Assembly: GCA_030533315.1 (NCBI GenBank)
Contig: JAUNJL010000004.1
Coordinates: 1 to 64,000 of the forward strand
Source: Eubacteriales bacterium
GTDB taxonomy: Bacteria > Bacillota_A > Clostridia > Lachnospirales > Lachnospiraceae
DNA: 64,000 nt
Direction of reading: 5' to 3'
Shown here: one piece after another, positions 40,981-49,902 of the stretch
How positions within the stretch are numbered: position 1 is the stretch's first letter
Layout: each line of letters opens with the position of its first letter
Notes under the pieces: generated by a model
Seen by the model: the letters and a program-made list of their open reading frames with translations, nothing else
What the model was told of the DNA's origin: nothing
Database searches by the model: none
Position numbers and translations under genes: made by a program

Positions 40981-42246
40981 TTATTTTTTGGAGATTCCTT
41001 CCATGATGCATTCCCGGAGAAGGGCAAGGGCGTGGGCCGCGGCCTGCTCCCGGATCTTCCGGCGGTTTCCCGTGAAATGATACTCCCTGGCCAGGGTTTT
41101 TCCGTTGTAGCAGCAGCCCATAAAGACCGTGCCCACCGGTGTCTTTTCCGTTCCGCCGCCAGGCCCCGCCAGACCAGTAATGGACAGGCAGATGTCCGCC
41201 TCCCCGCCCAGATAACCGCCTCTCGCCATCTCCTTGGCACATTTTGCAGAGACAGGGCCCTCGTTCTTCAAGGTCCCCTTTTTGACGCCCAGATACTTCC
41301 TCTTGGCCCGATTGCTGTAGGTCACAAGCCCGGTCCCAAACACCTGAGACGATCCCGCCACGTTGGTGATGCGGGCGGCGATCATGCCGCCGGTACAGGA
41401 CTCCGCCAGAGCCAGGGTCAGCTTCTGATCCCGGAGCATATCCACCACCGATTCCTCCAGGGTCTTCTCCTCATCCGTGGCAAAAATATTTTTGCCGAAG
41501 CGATTCTTCAGCTCCCGTACCACAGGCTTGATCATCTTTTTACATTCCTTCTCCTCCGCCCCCTTCGCCGTGATGCGAAGGTGAACCTCCCCGATCTTTG
41601 CATAGGGAGCGATGGTGGGATTGGTCTGGTTCTTGATGAGATCCTGGATCTCCTCCGCAACCTGGCTCTCCCCAATGCCGCAGATCTTCACCACCTGGGA
41701 ATAGATGGTCTCCGGCAGCAGCTTATGGAGATAGGGATATACCTGCTCCTCAAACATGGGCTTTAGCTCTCCCGGCGGTCCCGGCAGAAGGATGGCAGTC
41801 TTTCCCTTCTTTTCGATGATCAGCCCCGGCGCCGTCCCATTTTTGTTGTACAGGACCAGGGCCCCCTCCGGCACGAGGGCCTGCTTGTAATTATTTGCGG
41901 TGATCCGCCTCCTGGGATGGTTCTTCTCGTACTCCCTCATGTACCGCTCCAGAGCCGCCCTCCATCCGGCGTCCTCCACCAGCTTCAGGCCCATGGCCTT
42001 TGCGGTCACTTCCTTGGTCAGGTCATCCTCCGTAGGCCCCAGGCCTCCCGTCAGGATCACCACGTCCGAGCGCTCCAAAGCCGTCTCAATGACCAAACCC
42101 ATCCGCTCCTCATTGTCGCCAACCACGCTCTGGTAATAGACGGACAGGCCCAGGCGGGCACACTGCTCCGCCAGATAGGCGCTGTTCGTATTCACAATGT
42201 TACCCAGCAGTATTTCCGTTCCAACAGCCACAAGCTCCGCAATCAT
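40981..42246 (-). CDS. cinA: CinA-like protein (MoCF domain plus NMN amidohydrolase domain)
   Basis: 421 aa. The N-terminal half is a molybdopterin-binding-like domain (AELVAVGTEILLGNIVNTNSAYLAEQCARLG, ILTGGLGPTEDDLTKEV). The C-terminal PF02464-type domain (LALAESCTGGMIAARITNVAGSSQVFGTGLVTYSNRAK, GGTEKTPVGTVF) hydrolyses nicotinamide mononucleotide in characterised homologs. In competence-bearing bacteria cinA is linked to recA; here it ends the yicC-to-pgsA run, 45 bases after pgsA. Confidence 0.93.
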   Translation of the reverse strand: MIAELVAVGTEILLGNIVNTNSAYLAEQCARLGLSVYYQSVVGDNEERMGLVIETALERSDVVILTGGLGPTEDDLTKEVTAKAMGLKLVEDAGWRAALERYMREYEKNHPRRRITANNYKQALVPEGALVLYNKNGTAPGLIIEKKGKTAILLPGPPGELKPMFEEQVYPYLHKLLPETIYSQVVKICGIGESQVAEEIQDLIKNQTNPTIAPYAKIGEVHLRITAKGAEEKECKKMIKPVVRELKNRFGKNIFATDEEKTLEESVVDMLRDQKLTLALAESCTGGMIAARITNVAGSSQVFGTGLVTYSNRAKRKYLGVKKGTLKNEGPVSAKCAKEMARGGYLGGEADICLSITGLAGPGGGTEKTPVGTVFMGCCYNGKTLAREYHFTGNRRKIREQAAAHALALLRECIMEGISKK

Positions 42247-42290
42247 ATGTATCTCTCCCTTCCGCAGTCAATCCTGCATGGATCAAGCCA

Positions 42291-42830
42291 TCAGTCCTGC
42301 ATGGACAAAACCTTCCTATTTTGTGCCAGATAGGTGACCAGAGAAATCACGGTAAGCCCCAGGGACAGCCACACAAAGATCCGTGTCAGCACCTGGAACG
42401 GCCCTCCCAGATCCAAAATGAGAAGGACGATCATGATCATCTGGGATACGGTCTTAAGCTTGCCCCAGTAATTTGCCGCAATGACAATGCCGCTCTCCAC
42501 GGCGATGAGGCGGAAACCGCTGATGATGAACTCCCGGGCGATGATGATGATGACGATCCAGGCCTCCAGCCGCCCCAGCTGGATCATGCAGATCAGCGCC
42601 GAACAGACAAGGAGCTTGTCCGCCAAAGGATCCATGAATTTCCCGAAATTTGTCACCAGGTTATTCTTTCTGGCAAGGTAGCCATCCAGCCAGTCCGTTG
42701 CGCTGGCCCCTATGAAGATCAGGGCGCAGATATATGGATTCGCGTCTCCTCCCCATCCGGCGAGACAGAACACCACGAAAAAAGGAACCATGATCATACG
42801 GGCAACCGTAAGCTTATTCGGTGTATTCAT
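42291..42830 (-). CDS. pgsA: CDP-diacylglycerol-glycerol-3-phosphate 3-phosphatidyltransferase
   Basis: 179 aa, four to five membrane helices. It makes phosphatidylglycerol phosphate, the first committed step to PG and cardiolipin. The CDP-alcohol phosphotransferase motif DG-AR-G-D-D is complete: DWLDGYLARKNNLVTNFGKF followed by MDPLADK. The start lies inside the end of rimO (17-base overlap), a common arrangement. Its product feeds cardiolipin synthase at 27579-29129. Confidence 0.95.
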   Translation of the reverse strand: MNTPNKLTVARMIMVPFFVVFCLAGWGGDANPYICALIFIGASATDWLDGYLARKNNLVTNFGKFMDPLADKLLVCSALICMIQLGRLEAWIVIIIIAREFIISGFRLIAVESGIVIAANYWGKLKTVSQMIMIVLLILDLGGPFQVLTRIFVWLSLGLTVISLVTYLAQNRKVLSMQD

Positions 42831-44151
42831 CTTCCAACTCTCCTATCAAGTCATATTCCAGAGCCCCGGTGACCCGTACCCGGGCAAAATCCCCGGTCAC
42901 AAGAAGCTCACCCGTCTGAATAAAGATATAGCCGTCCACCTTGGGAGCGTCCCCGTAGGTCCTGGCAATGTAGGCGCTCTCCCCGGAGACCTTCCCTTCC
43001 ACCATGACCGTAAGAACCTGGCCGATCCTCTCCTGGCCCTTGCCGTAGGAGATCTCCTGCTGCAGCTCCATGATGGCATCCCTCCGGGCCTCCTTCACCT
43101 CCTGGGGCACCTGACCCTCCATGGACGCGGCCGGCGTATCCTCCTCCGGCGAGTATGGGAACACCCCGAGACGGTCAAACTCCATCTCGTTCACAAACTC
43201 CATCAGCTCCTCATGATCCTCCTGCGTCTCCCCGGGAAAGCCGGAAATGAGGGTGGTCCGAAGCACGATGTCCGGGATCTCACGGCGAAGCTTCGCCACC
43301 ATGGCCTTCAGCTCCTCCTTCCTGGTCCTCCTTCCCATGCGCTTCAGGATCCGGTCGGAGGCGTGCTGGATGGGAAGATCCAGATAATGGCAGATCTTGG
43401 GTTCCTCCCGGATGGTCTGGATCAGCTCGTCGTAGATCTCCTCGGGGTAACAGTACAGCAGGCGCACCCAGCGGATCCCCTGGATCCTGCACAGCTCCTT
43501 CAAAAGAAGGTGCAGGGACTTTTTGCCATAGAGATCCACGCCGTAAAGGGTGGTCTCCTGGGCCACCAGGATCAGCTCCTTCACCCCCTGCCCTGCCATG
43601 GACGCAGCCTGACGGAGGAGCCGTTCCATAGGAACGCTGCGGTATCTTCCCCGAAGGCTGGGGATGATGCAGTAGGTACAGTGCTTGTCGCACCCCTCTG
43701 CGATCTTCAGATAGCCAAAATGGCCTCCCGTGGTCAAAACCCTGCCCTCCTGCTCCTGGGGAAGCTGGTCAATGTCCCGAAATTCCTGGAAGCGCTCTCC
43801 TCCCAGGGCCGCTTCCATGGCCTCCACGATCTCTCCGTAGGAGGTGGTCCCCAGGATGGCGTCCACCTCAGGGATCTCCTGAAGGATTTCCTCCTTGTAC
43901 CTCTGAGCCATGCAGCCGGTAACAATGAGGACCTTGCAGGTGCCCTCCTTCTTGTGCTCCGCCATCTCCAGAATGGTATTCACGCTCTCCTCCTTGGCAT
44001 CCCCGATAAAGCAGCAGGTATTGACGATGATGGCCTCCGCCGCCCCCTCGTCGTCCGTGAGCTCGTGGCCCCCTCTGGTGAGAAGTCCCAGCATCTCCTC
44101 GGAGTCTACCAGGTTTTTGTCACAGCCAAGGGAAATAAAAAGAATCCTCAT
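42814..44151 (-). CDS. rimO: Ribosomal protein S12 methylthiotransferase RimO
   Basis: 445 aa. It is a radical SAM enzyme adding a methylthio group to Asp89 of S12. UPF0004 domain: ILFISLGCDKNLVDSEEML with IVNTCCFIGDAKEES and VTGCMAQRY supplying the auxiliary-cluster cysteines. Radical SAM motif CxxxCxxC: EGCDKHCTYCIIPSLRGRYRS. The C-terminal TRAM domain contains YIARTYGDAPKVDGYIFI, and the DAPxVDG block separates RimO from MiaB. The start overlaps rpoZ by 4 bases (ATGA). Confidence 0.96.
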   Translation of the reverse strand: MRILFISLGCDKNLVDSEEMLGLLTRGGHELTDDEGAAEAIIVNTCCFIGDAKEESVNTILEMAEHKKEGTCKVLIVTGCMAQRYKEEILQEIPEVDAILGTTSYGEIVEAMEAALGGERFQEFRDIDQLPQEQEGRVLTTGGHFGYLKIAEGCDKHCTYCIIPSLRGRYRSVPMERLLRQAASMAGQGVKELILVAQETTLYGVDLYGKKSLHLLLKELCRIQGIRWVRLLYCYPEEIYDELIQTIREEPKICHYLDLPIQHASDRILKRMGRRTRKEELKAMVAKLRREIPDIVLRTTLISGFPGETQEDHEELMEFVNEMEFDRLGVFPYSPEEDTPAASMEGQVPQEVKEARRDAIMELQQEISYGKGQERIGQVLTVMVEGKVSGESAYIARTYGDAPKVDGYIFIQTGELLVTGDFARVRVTGALEYDLIGELEDEYTE

Positions 44152-44477
44152 GCCTCCTCAGCCTCCGGGGCAGACGCCTCCAAAGCCTCCTGAAGCTGGG
44201 GATCCTCCTCTGCGATCTCCAGCAGGTCCTCTTCCTCCTCCGGCTTTCCGGGAAGGATCTTCACCTTTCCTCTGTAAAGCTCGTCAATGGCCACGGAAAG
44301 AGGCTTCTTCCCCGAGGCTCCCTCCACCAGGGGTCTGGACCCCGCAATGATCTGGCGGGCCCGCTTGCTGGTGGCAAGAACCAGGGAGTAGCGGCTGTTC
44401 AGCACCATGCTCTGGTCGTCCTCCTCGTTGTTGGTGTTGATAGCCTGGATCAATTCTGAATAAGATGGATGAATCAT
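44148..44477 (-). CDS. rpoZ: RNA polymerase omega subunit
   Basis: 109 aa. The core MIHPSYSELIQAINTNNEEDDQSMVLNSRYSLVLATSKRARQI matches RpoZ, which assists assembly of the beta' subunit. The C-terminal 35 residues are a Glu/Ala-rich acidic tail. Position after gmk is standard in Clostridia. The stop overlaps the rimO start. Confidence 0.93.
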   Translation of the reverse strand: MIHPSYSELIQAINTNNEEDDQSMVLNSRYSLVLATSKRARQIIAGSRPLVEGASGKKPLSVAIDELYRGKVKILPGKPEEEEDLLEIAEEDPQLQEALEASAPEAEEA

Positions 44478-44552
44478 ACGATATATGCTCCTTTTCTGTT
44501 TTTACTTTGTTTTTTCGGAACCGGTCCCAGGGCAAAGGCCCTGCCTTTTCCT

Positions 44553-45191
44553 TCAGGATCCGTCCCCGCCCTCCAAAAAGCCTTTGGCCTCCTCCTGGAT
44601 CTCCTGGATAAAGGACAGGCAGCGGCTGCTGCGAAGATGCTCTCCCTGGATGATCTGATGGAGCCGGTCCACGCACTCCTCCAGGTCGTCGTTGATCAGA
44701 AGGTAATCATATTCCTCCATACCCTCCGACTCCTTCTGCGCCCGCAGCAGGCGGTCCCGGATGACCTCCTTCGTCTCCGTTCCCCGGCCTGTCAGCCTGC
44801 TTTTCAGCACCTCCATGGAGGGAGCCGCCACGAACACCCGCAGCGCCTGGGGCATCTTCTCCGCGATCTGTCTTGCCCCCTGGATCTCGATCTCCAGGAT
44901 CACGTCCTTTCCCTGAGAAAGCTGCCGCTCCACGTAGGAGCGGGGGGTTCCGTAGTAATTGTCCACGTAGCGCGCGTGCTCCAGGAGGGCGTCCTCCCGG
45001 ATCAGACTCTCAAATTCCTCCCTGGAACGGAAGAAGTATTCCCTTCCATCCTCCTCCCCCGGTCTGGGAGAACGGGTGGTGACGGAGATGGACAGAGCGT
45101 AATTGTCGTACTTTTCCGTCAAACGCTTCATAACCGTGCCCTTCCCGGCCCCGGAAAAACCGGAAACAACCACTAAGATCCCTCTACTCAT
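44553..45191 (-). CDS. gmk: Guanylate kinase
   Basis: 212 aa from the ATG at 45191 (GAGGTGAGAGCC upstream), overlapping remA by 8 bases. It converts GMP to GDP. P-loop VVSGFSGAGKGTVMKRL (Phe where Pro is usual), then the GMP-binding SVTTRSPRPGEEDGREYFF and YYGTPRSYVERQLSQGKDVILEIEIQGA. The C-terminal extension is a normal gmk tail with an extra acidic/Gly end. Confidence 0.96.
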   Translation of the reverse strand: MSRGILVVVSGFSGAGKGTVMKRLTEKYDNYALSISVTTRSPRPGEEDGREYFFRSREEFESLIREDALLEHARYVDNYYGTPRSYVERQLSQGKDVILEIEIQGARQIAEKMPQALRVFVAAPSMEVLKSRLTGRGTETKEVIRDRLLRAQKESEGMEEYDYLLINDDLEECVDRLHQIIQGEHLRSSRCLSFIQEIQEEAKGFLEGGDGS

Positions 45192-45456
45192 GGCTCTCAC
45201 CTCTGTTCTCAAGCTCTAAAACCTCCGCAAATCTGCGGGCAATGGTGTCCGGCTGCAGGGCGGAAAGCACCAGGTAGTCGTCGGAGGTGACGATCACCGC
45301 CTTGGTCTTCCTGCCCTGGGTGGCGTCGATCAGGGAACGGGTACCCTTCACGCTTTGTACCATGCGTTTTACAGGCGCCGCATCCGGGCTGACCACAGCC
45401 ACGATCTTCTGGGAATTTACCACATTCCCAAAGCCTATGTTTATCAATTTTGCCAT
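45184..45456 (-). CDS. remA: RemA-like extracellular matrix regulator (DUF370)
   Basis: 90 aa. MAKLINIGFGNVVNSQKIVAVVSPDAAPVKRM, with SLIDATQGRKTKAVIVT and DTIARRFAEVL, are the DUF370 blocks. In Bacillus RemA is a DNA-binding activator of matrix and osmoprotection genes. In Clostridia it regularly sits between yicC and gmk. Its target here is unknown. Confidence 0.94.
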   Translation of the reverse strand: MAKLINIGFGNVVNSQKIVAVVSPDAAPVKRMVQSVKGTRSLIDATQGRKTKAVIVTSDDYLVLSALQPDTIARRFAEVLELENRGESHE

Positions 45457-45558
45457 GTGTCTTTAACCTTGCCTTATTCAAATAGTATCGGGGCTCCAAG
45501 GATGTCCCCTTTCTCCTGCCATACCGCTCTTAGAAGGCCTGATCCCAAAAATCCGGCA

Positions 45559-46437
45559 TCACTCCAGGTTCTGGATCTGCTCCCGGATCTTCTCGATCTC
45601 CGTCTTAAGGTCAATGGCGATGTTGGAGATGGTCAGGTCCCCGGACTTGGAGAGGATGGTGTTTGCCTCCCTGTTCATCTCCTGGGCCATGAAATCCAGC
45701 TTGCGGCCCACGCCCTCCTCTTCCTCCAGGATCTCCCTCATCCCGGCAATATGGCTGTGGAGGCGGACCGTCTCCTCGTCATTGCAGATCTTGTCAGAAT
45801 AGATGACCACCTCCGCAGCGACCCTGGACTCGTCCAGCTGGGAGTCCTCCAAAACCTCACGGATCTTCGCCTCCAGCTTTTCCCGGTAGCTGTCCACCAC
45901 CAGGGGCGACCGCTCCTCCACCTGGGTCACCTTCTCATCCAGGCCCTCCAGCTTCTCCAGAAGATCCGCCTTCAGACAGCTTCCCTCCCGCTCTCTGGCC
46001 TCCATGAACTGGCCGCAGGCCTCCTGCAGGACGGGCTTTAGGCGGCTCCACAGCTCCTCCTCGTCCAGAGACTGCTCCTCCATGGTAAAAACCTCCGGGT
46101 AACGGGAAAGGCCGCTCACACCCACGTCATTCACAATTCCAAACTCCTCGGCCATGCTCTTGAAATACTCCAGGTACTCCCTGGCCAGCTCCCGGTTGTA
46201 CTTCAGGGCGGAGCCGCTCAGGGTGTAATCCTCGTAGGAGATGAACACGTCCACCTTCCCCCTGCGGATCTTGTCCTTCAGAAGATTTCGGATCTCCCCC
46301 TCCAGAAAGCTCAGCTTTCTTGGCACCTTCACATTCAGGTCAAGATACCTGTGGTTCACGGATTTTAACTCAACGGTGATCTTCCTCTCACGGTCGATCG
46401 CTTCGGCCCGGCCGAAGCCAGTCATGCTTTTTATCAT
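45559..46437 (-). CDS. YicC family endoribonuclease
   Basis: 292 aa. The N-terminus MIKSMTGFGRAEAIDRERKITVELKSVNHRYLDLNVKVPRKLSFLEG and the C-terminal GRKLDFMAQEMNREANTILSKSGDLTISNIAIDLKTEIEKIREQIQNLE are diagnostic. E. coli YicC takes part in RNA decay of small RNAs; the role in Firmicutes is less clear. It heads the yicC-remA-gmk-rpoZ-rimO-pgsA-cinA run behind a near-consensus promoter. Confidence 0.95.
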   Translation of the reverse strand: MIKSMTGFGRAEAIDRERKITVELKSVNHRYLDLNVKVPRKLSFLEGEIRNLLKDKIRRGKVDVFISYEDYTLSGSALKYNRELAREYLEYFKSMAEEFGIVNDVGVSGLSRYPEVFTMEEQSLDEEELWSRLKPVLQEACGQFMEAREREGSCLKADLLEKLEGLDEKVTQVEERSPLVVDSYREKLEAKIREVLEDSQLDESRVAAEVVIYSDKICNDEETVRLHSHIAGMREILEEEEGVGRKLDFMAQEMNREANTILSKSGDLTISNIAIDLKTEIEKIREQIQNLE

Positions 46438-46521
46438 TTTCTTCTCTCTTTGCTGTGCGTGGCTTATAAGTTTGTATCAGTTCCAACACCGGAACCGTTA
46501 CATAAGTTTACATACAGATTC

Positions 46522-46550
46522 ATTATAATTCATTCTAAAACCCTAGTCAA
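46522..46550 (-). promoter_or_regulatory. Sigma-A promoter of the yicC run
   Basis: Minus strand TTGACT (46550-46545), 17-bp spacer, TATAAT (46527-46522). The leader of about 80 bases holds a GGTTCC/GGAACT hairpin. Confidence 0.85.
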
Positions 46551-46620
46551 ATGCTTTTTTAGCCCTGTCCTTCCCTCGCGGACACTCATCCTGACCCGGC
46601 GAGCATTTTTTGTTCCGGCG

Positions 46621-46648
46621 TTGATTTTCCCTGAAAACTGCCTATAAT
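46621..46648 (+). promoter_or_regulatory. Sigma-A promoter of the SnoaL-LytTR gene
   Basis: Plus strand TTGATT (46621-46626), 16-bp spacer, TATAAT (46643-46648), 54 bases before the ATG. It is divergent from the yicC promoter. Confidence 0.75.
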
Positions 46649-46701
46649 GAATGGTGACGGCGCGGTCCATGCGCCTTGAAGGGAGGCAGATCTAAAAAAA
46701 T

Positions 46702-47499
46702 ATGAAGTACCGGTCTTTTACCACAAATGAGGTGCTGAACCTGACAAAGGACGCCCTCCATCTCTACTTTCAACAGGACCTTGACACCTTTTCCCAGCTT
46801 CTGGACGAGGAGTTTGTCTGGATCGGCTCCTACGATTTTCACTATACCTCCGGAAAGGACGTGTTTCTCCACGTCAGCCGGATGGAGCCGGAGAAGCCAC
46901 CCGCCAGGATCACCCAGGAGGAATACCATCTTCTGGTGCACAGCGGCTATCTGTGGGTCGTTTACGGCCGCTTTGCCGCCCTTGCCTGGCAGGAGGGGGA
47001 GGTGCCGGACCACAGGCGTATGCGGATCACCCTGGTGTGGCGGCAGGAAAAAAATGACCTGCGGCTCCTCCATGTCAACTGCTCCCCGTCTGCGGACGCC
47101 CCCATGGATTTCATCCCCTCCATCCGCACCCCCAGTGAGGAGGAGATCCAATGGTACCAGTACATCCGGCAGGCGGCAGGCGGCGAAGGGGAAGGTGCGC
47201 TGATACGGGATCTGGAGGGGAGTATCCACTGCCTCACCCCGGAGGAGATCCTCTATGTGAACACCAGGGACAAAACCTCGGCCATCTGCACCAGAAGCGG
47301 CAGCTTTCTCACCCACCGTTCCCTGACCCAGCTTTCCCTTGAGCTTCCCCAGCTGATCCAGGTACACAAAAGCTGGCTGGTCAACCCGGCCTACGTCTCC
47401 AGCATCCGGCGCTACACCGTCACCCTGACCCAGGGAACCCAGGTTCCCGTGGGAAAGAACCGGTATAATGACGTCAGGGAACGCCTGTCCCGCCGCTGA
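46702..47499 (+). CDS. Transcription regulator with SnoaL-like sensor and LytTR DNA-binding domain
   Basis: 265 aa, cytoplasmic. Residues 1 to about 135 look like a SnoaL/NTF2-like cone (TKDALHLYFQQDLDTFSQLLDEEFVWIGSYDFHYTSGKDVF, then a beta-rich half). Residues about 160-265 are a LytTR domain: ILYVNTRDKTSAICTRSGSF, THRSLTQLSLELPQLIQVHKSWLVNP, YVSSIRRYTVTLTQGTQVPVGKNRYNDVRERL. No receiver domain or kinase partner is present, so the cone may sense a small ligand. AAGGGAGGCAG precedes the ATG. Monocistronic. Confidence 0.85.
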   Translation: MKYRSFTTNEVLNLTKDALHLYFQQDLDTFSQLLDEEFVWIGSYDFHYTSGKDVFLHVSRMEPEKPPARITQEEYHLLVHSGYLWVVYGRFAALAWQEGEVPDHRRMRITLVWRQEKNDLRLLHVNCSPSADAPMDFIPSIRTPSEEEIQWYQYIRQAAGGEGEGALIRDLEGSIHCLTPEEILYVNTRDKTSAICTRSGSFLTHRSLTQLSLELPQLIQVHKSWLVNPAYVSSIRRYTVTLTQGTQVPVGKNRYNDVRERLSRR

Positions 47500-47502
47500 G
47501 CG

Positions 47503-47562
47503 AAAGGAGAGGCGCCGTCACTTCCCCTCCCTGGAACGGGAAGTGCGGCGCCCCTCCTTTTT
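47503..47562 (+). terminator. Terminator of the SnoaL-LytTR gene
   Basis: GGCGCCGTCACTTCCC pairs with GGGAAGTGCGGCGCC (one mismatch), extended by GGAG/CTCC, then TTTTT. It ends 19 bases before the stop of the converging LRR gene. Confidence 0.88.
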
Positions 47563-47580
47563 CATTTCACGGCAAAAGCC

Positions 47581-49116
47581 CTATCTCACAACGGCCGAGG
47601 CCTTTTTGCTCCAGGGGCCGTACACCCTTTTTCTCATGGAGTCCAGGCAGTAGCCCCTGACCTGCACGTAATATTTCTTTCCTGATTTCAGCCGGGAGAT
47701 ATTTCGGGAGGTATGGCCGGTCAAAATGGTCTTGCCCGGCTTCATGGAAGGCTTCTGGCTGACCCGTATCTGATATCTCACGGCGCCGGAAACCTTCCTG
47801 ATCTTCACTCGCAGCTTTCCCTTGGACCCGGACCTCACCACCGGTTTTTTGCAGGCCTTCAAAGCGGCCTTCTTCCAGTGGGCGTAAAGGGTAAAGTCCC
47901 CTGGGAAGGTGATCCGGTCTCCCCCGCTGACCTTGTAGCCTCCCTCCGGCAGAGTATACCAGCCGGCAAACAGATAGCCCCGCCTTTTTGCCTCAGGCAG
48001 GCTTCTATAGAAGCTCTCCGTCCTTACCACCCGGGAAGCATTTCCCACCGTTCCCCCGTTGGGGTCAAGGGTCATGGTCACCTCATACTGGCGGTAAAGA
48101 AGCGTGTACCGCCCGGGGGTCTTCCACACGTAGGCCTCCGTGGTGGTACCCCTGTCCGCCGTCAGGTAGGATCCAGCGGCAAAGGCCTCGTCCTCCAGAG
48201 CCACGGTGGGAGACAACACGTTGATGTTTGCGACGGAAAAGGCCTTTGACTGGATGATCTGCACACTCCTTGGTATCTCCACCTCCCGTAGGGTGCCGAT
48301 CAAAAAAGCGCCGCTTCCCACCAGGGTGACTCCCTCCGGCAGGATCACGGAGGTGAGCCCCGTGTTGGCAAACGCATGGGATCCGATGACGGAAAGCCCG
48401 GGATGGAAGGTGCAGGCGGCCAGGGAACCATTGTCCCGAAAAGCCCCCTCCTTGATCTCCTTCACCGTCCCGGGAATGTCCACGGATGTCAGGCTGGTGC
48501 CGGAAAAGGCCTCCTTTCCGATCACCCCCAGGCCAGGATTCAGAACGCAGGAGGTAAGGGCCGAATCCTGGAAGAGCCCCTCCCCGATCTCCTTCACCGT
48601 TCCCGGGATGTTGATGGTCTCCAGCTTCGTGTCCCCGAAGGCCCGGGCTCCTATGATCTCCACGCCCGGGCTAATGGTACAGCTGATAAGGCCGCTGTAC
48701 TGAAAGGCCTCGTATCGGATCTCCCTGACCGTCCCCGGGATGTAAATGTCCGTCAGTCCCTCCGCATAGGCGAAGGAGCGCTTTCCGATGGTATGTACGT
48801 CCTTTCCGATGGTCACCTTCTGCAAAAGGTCAAACCCAGAATAAAAAGCGTAATCTCCGATGGTGGTCACACCCTCCTGGATCACCACCTCCTTGATCTG
48901 CTCCTGGTAAGGGCCGAAATACTCCCTGCTGGGATTGTTCCACATGGGGCCCTTTCCGCTGATCACCAGAAGTCCCGTTTCCGTGTCCAGGGTGCCCGTC
49001 ACCTTTTTGCCGCAGGGGATCTCCTTTCGCTCCGCCCTGGCCTCACAGGGGAGCAGCGCCGCCAAAAATAAGGCCAGCAGGCATCCCTTTAAGATCCTCC
49101 CGTATATTTTTTTCAT
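47581..49116 (-). CDS. BspA-type leucine-rich-repeat surface protein
   Basis: 511 aa from the ATG at 49116 (AGGAGG eight bases upstream). Signal peptide about residues 1-28. Residues about 60-310 are nine or so BspA/TpLRR repeats such as VTTIGDYAFYS, LTDIYIPGTVREIRYEAF and LTSVDIPGTVKEIKEGAF. A Listeria-Bacteroides (InlB B) repeat follows near 340-410 (YEVTMTLDPNGGTVGN...YLFAGWYTLPEGG), then an Fn3-like domain to the end. There is no LPxTG or other sorting signal, so it is probably secreted or loosely wall-bound. Such proteins bind host or partner surfaces. Confidence 0.9.
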   Translation of the reverse strand: MKKIYGRILKGCLLALFLAALLPCEARAERKEIPCGKKVTGTLDTETGLLVISGKGPMWNNPSREYFGPYQEQIKEVVIQEGVTTIGDYAFYSGFDLLQKVTIGKDVHTIGKRSFAYAEGLTDIYIPGTVREIRYEAFQYSGLISCTISPGVEIIGARAFGDTKLETINIPGTVKEIGEGLFQDSALTSCVLNPGLGVIGKEAFSGTSLTSVDIPGTVKEIKEGAFRDNGSLAACTFHPGLSVIGSHAFANTGLTSVILPEGVTLVGSGAFLIGTLREVEIPRSVQIIQSKAFSVANINVLSPTVALEDEAFAAGSYLTADRGTTTEAYVWKTPGRYTLLYRQYEVTMTLDPNGGTVGNASRVVRTESFYRSLPEAKRRGYLFAGWYTLPEGGYKVSGGDRITFPGDFTLYAHWKKAALKACKKPVVRSGSKGKLRVKIRKVSGAVRYQIRVSQKPSMKPGKTILTGHTSRNISRLKSGKKYYVQVRGYCLDSMRKRVYGPWSKKASAVVR

Positions 49117-49134
49117 GATCATCTCCTCCTTTCG

Positions 49135-49878
49135 TCATGCTCCTATCAGCAGCCTGCGAAGACCATAAAGCACCAGGATATGCAGGGGATAAAAGGCGTA
49201 AAAGAAATACTTGGCCCATTTTCCCCGGATGAATCCCCGCTTTCCATTGTAAAGATTGATGGACAGAAACGCCGTGCAGGCCTTCCACTCATAAAGAAGC
49301 CAGGAGGTTCCCACCACGGCCTGGGCCGGCCTCTGATCTCTCAGCGTGTACATGATCAGCAGGAACACGTAGCCCCGGTAGCTGTAGTCCGCCCCCAGAT
49401 GCCAGGCGGCCGCATACAGAAGGATGATGGAAAGAAGGGATAGAACCGGCCTTTCCGAAAAATATTCCATGGCACAAAAAGCCAGATACCCTAAAAACAG
49501 GGTAAAAAACACATTTTGCTTATCTGGATAAAAAAGGGTGCCGTTCTGGGCCAGGTTCCAGGGGATCTCGGAGATACAGGCAAACAAAAGCAGGTTCCGC
49601 CCGTATTTCACCCGGCTGTGAGTGTGGAGAAAGCCCTCCGTCAGAAGAAAGCAAAAGATGGGAAAGGCACATCGCCCGGTATCCCGCATGATGCGGTACA
49701 GAGAATAAGGATTCCCTCCAATATAGAACAGGGGCGTCATCGTCTGCGGCACATATCGAAGCAGAAAGGCCGCCCCGTGGTCCACCAGCATGATCACCAT
49801 GGCAATGACCTTCAAGGCGCTCCCGCTGAATATCTGCCATCTCTGGGGAAAAATGGATTTTGGTCTTGTCTCAGGCAT
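49135..49878 (-). CDS. TraX family membrane protein
   Basis: 247 aa from the ATG at 49878 (AGAGGA eight bases upstream); an ATG eight codons earlier has a poorer site. Seven to eight hydrophobic segments are present. Family blocks: LKVIAMVIMLVDHGAAFLLRY, FPIFCFLLTEGFLHTHSRVKYGRNLLLFACISEIPWNL, and the C-terminal YAFYPLHILVLYGL. TraX acetylates pilin on the F plasmid, but chromosomal Firmicute members occur without conjugation genes, as here, and may be acyltransferase-like. It sits 12-19 bases before the LRR gene and may be cotranscribed with it. Confidence 0.85.
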   Translation of the reverse strand: MPETRPKSIFPQRWQIFSGSALKVIAMVIMLVDHGAAFLLRYVPQTMTPLFYIGGNPYSLYRIMRDTGRCAFPIFCFLLTEGFLHTHSRVKYGRNLLLFACISEIPWNLAQNGTLFYPDKQNVFFTLFLGYLAFCAMEYFSERPVLSLLSIILLYAAAWHLGADYSYRGYVFLLIMYTLRDQRPAQAVVGTSWLLYEWKACTAFLSINLYNGKRGFIRGKWAKYFFYAFYPLHILVLYGLRRLLIGA

Positions 49879-49902
49879 AAGCAGATTCCTCTTGTTTTTC
49901 AT

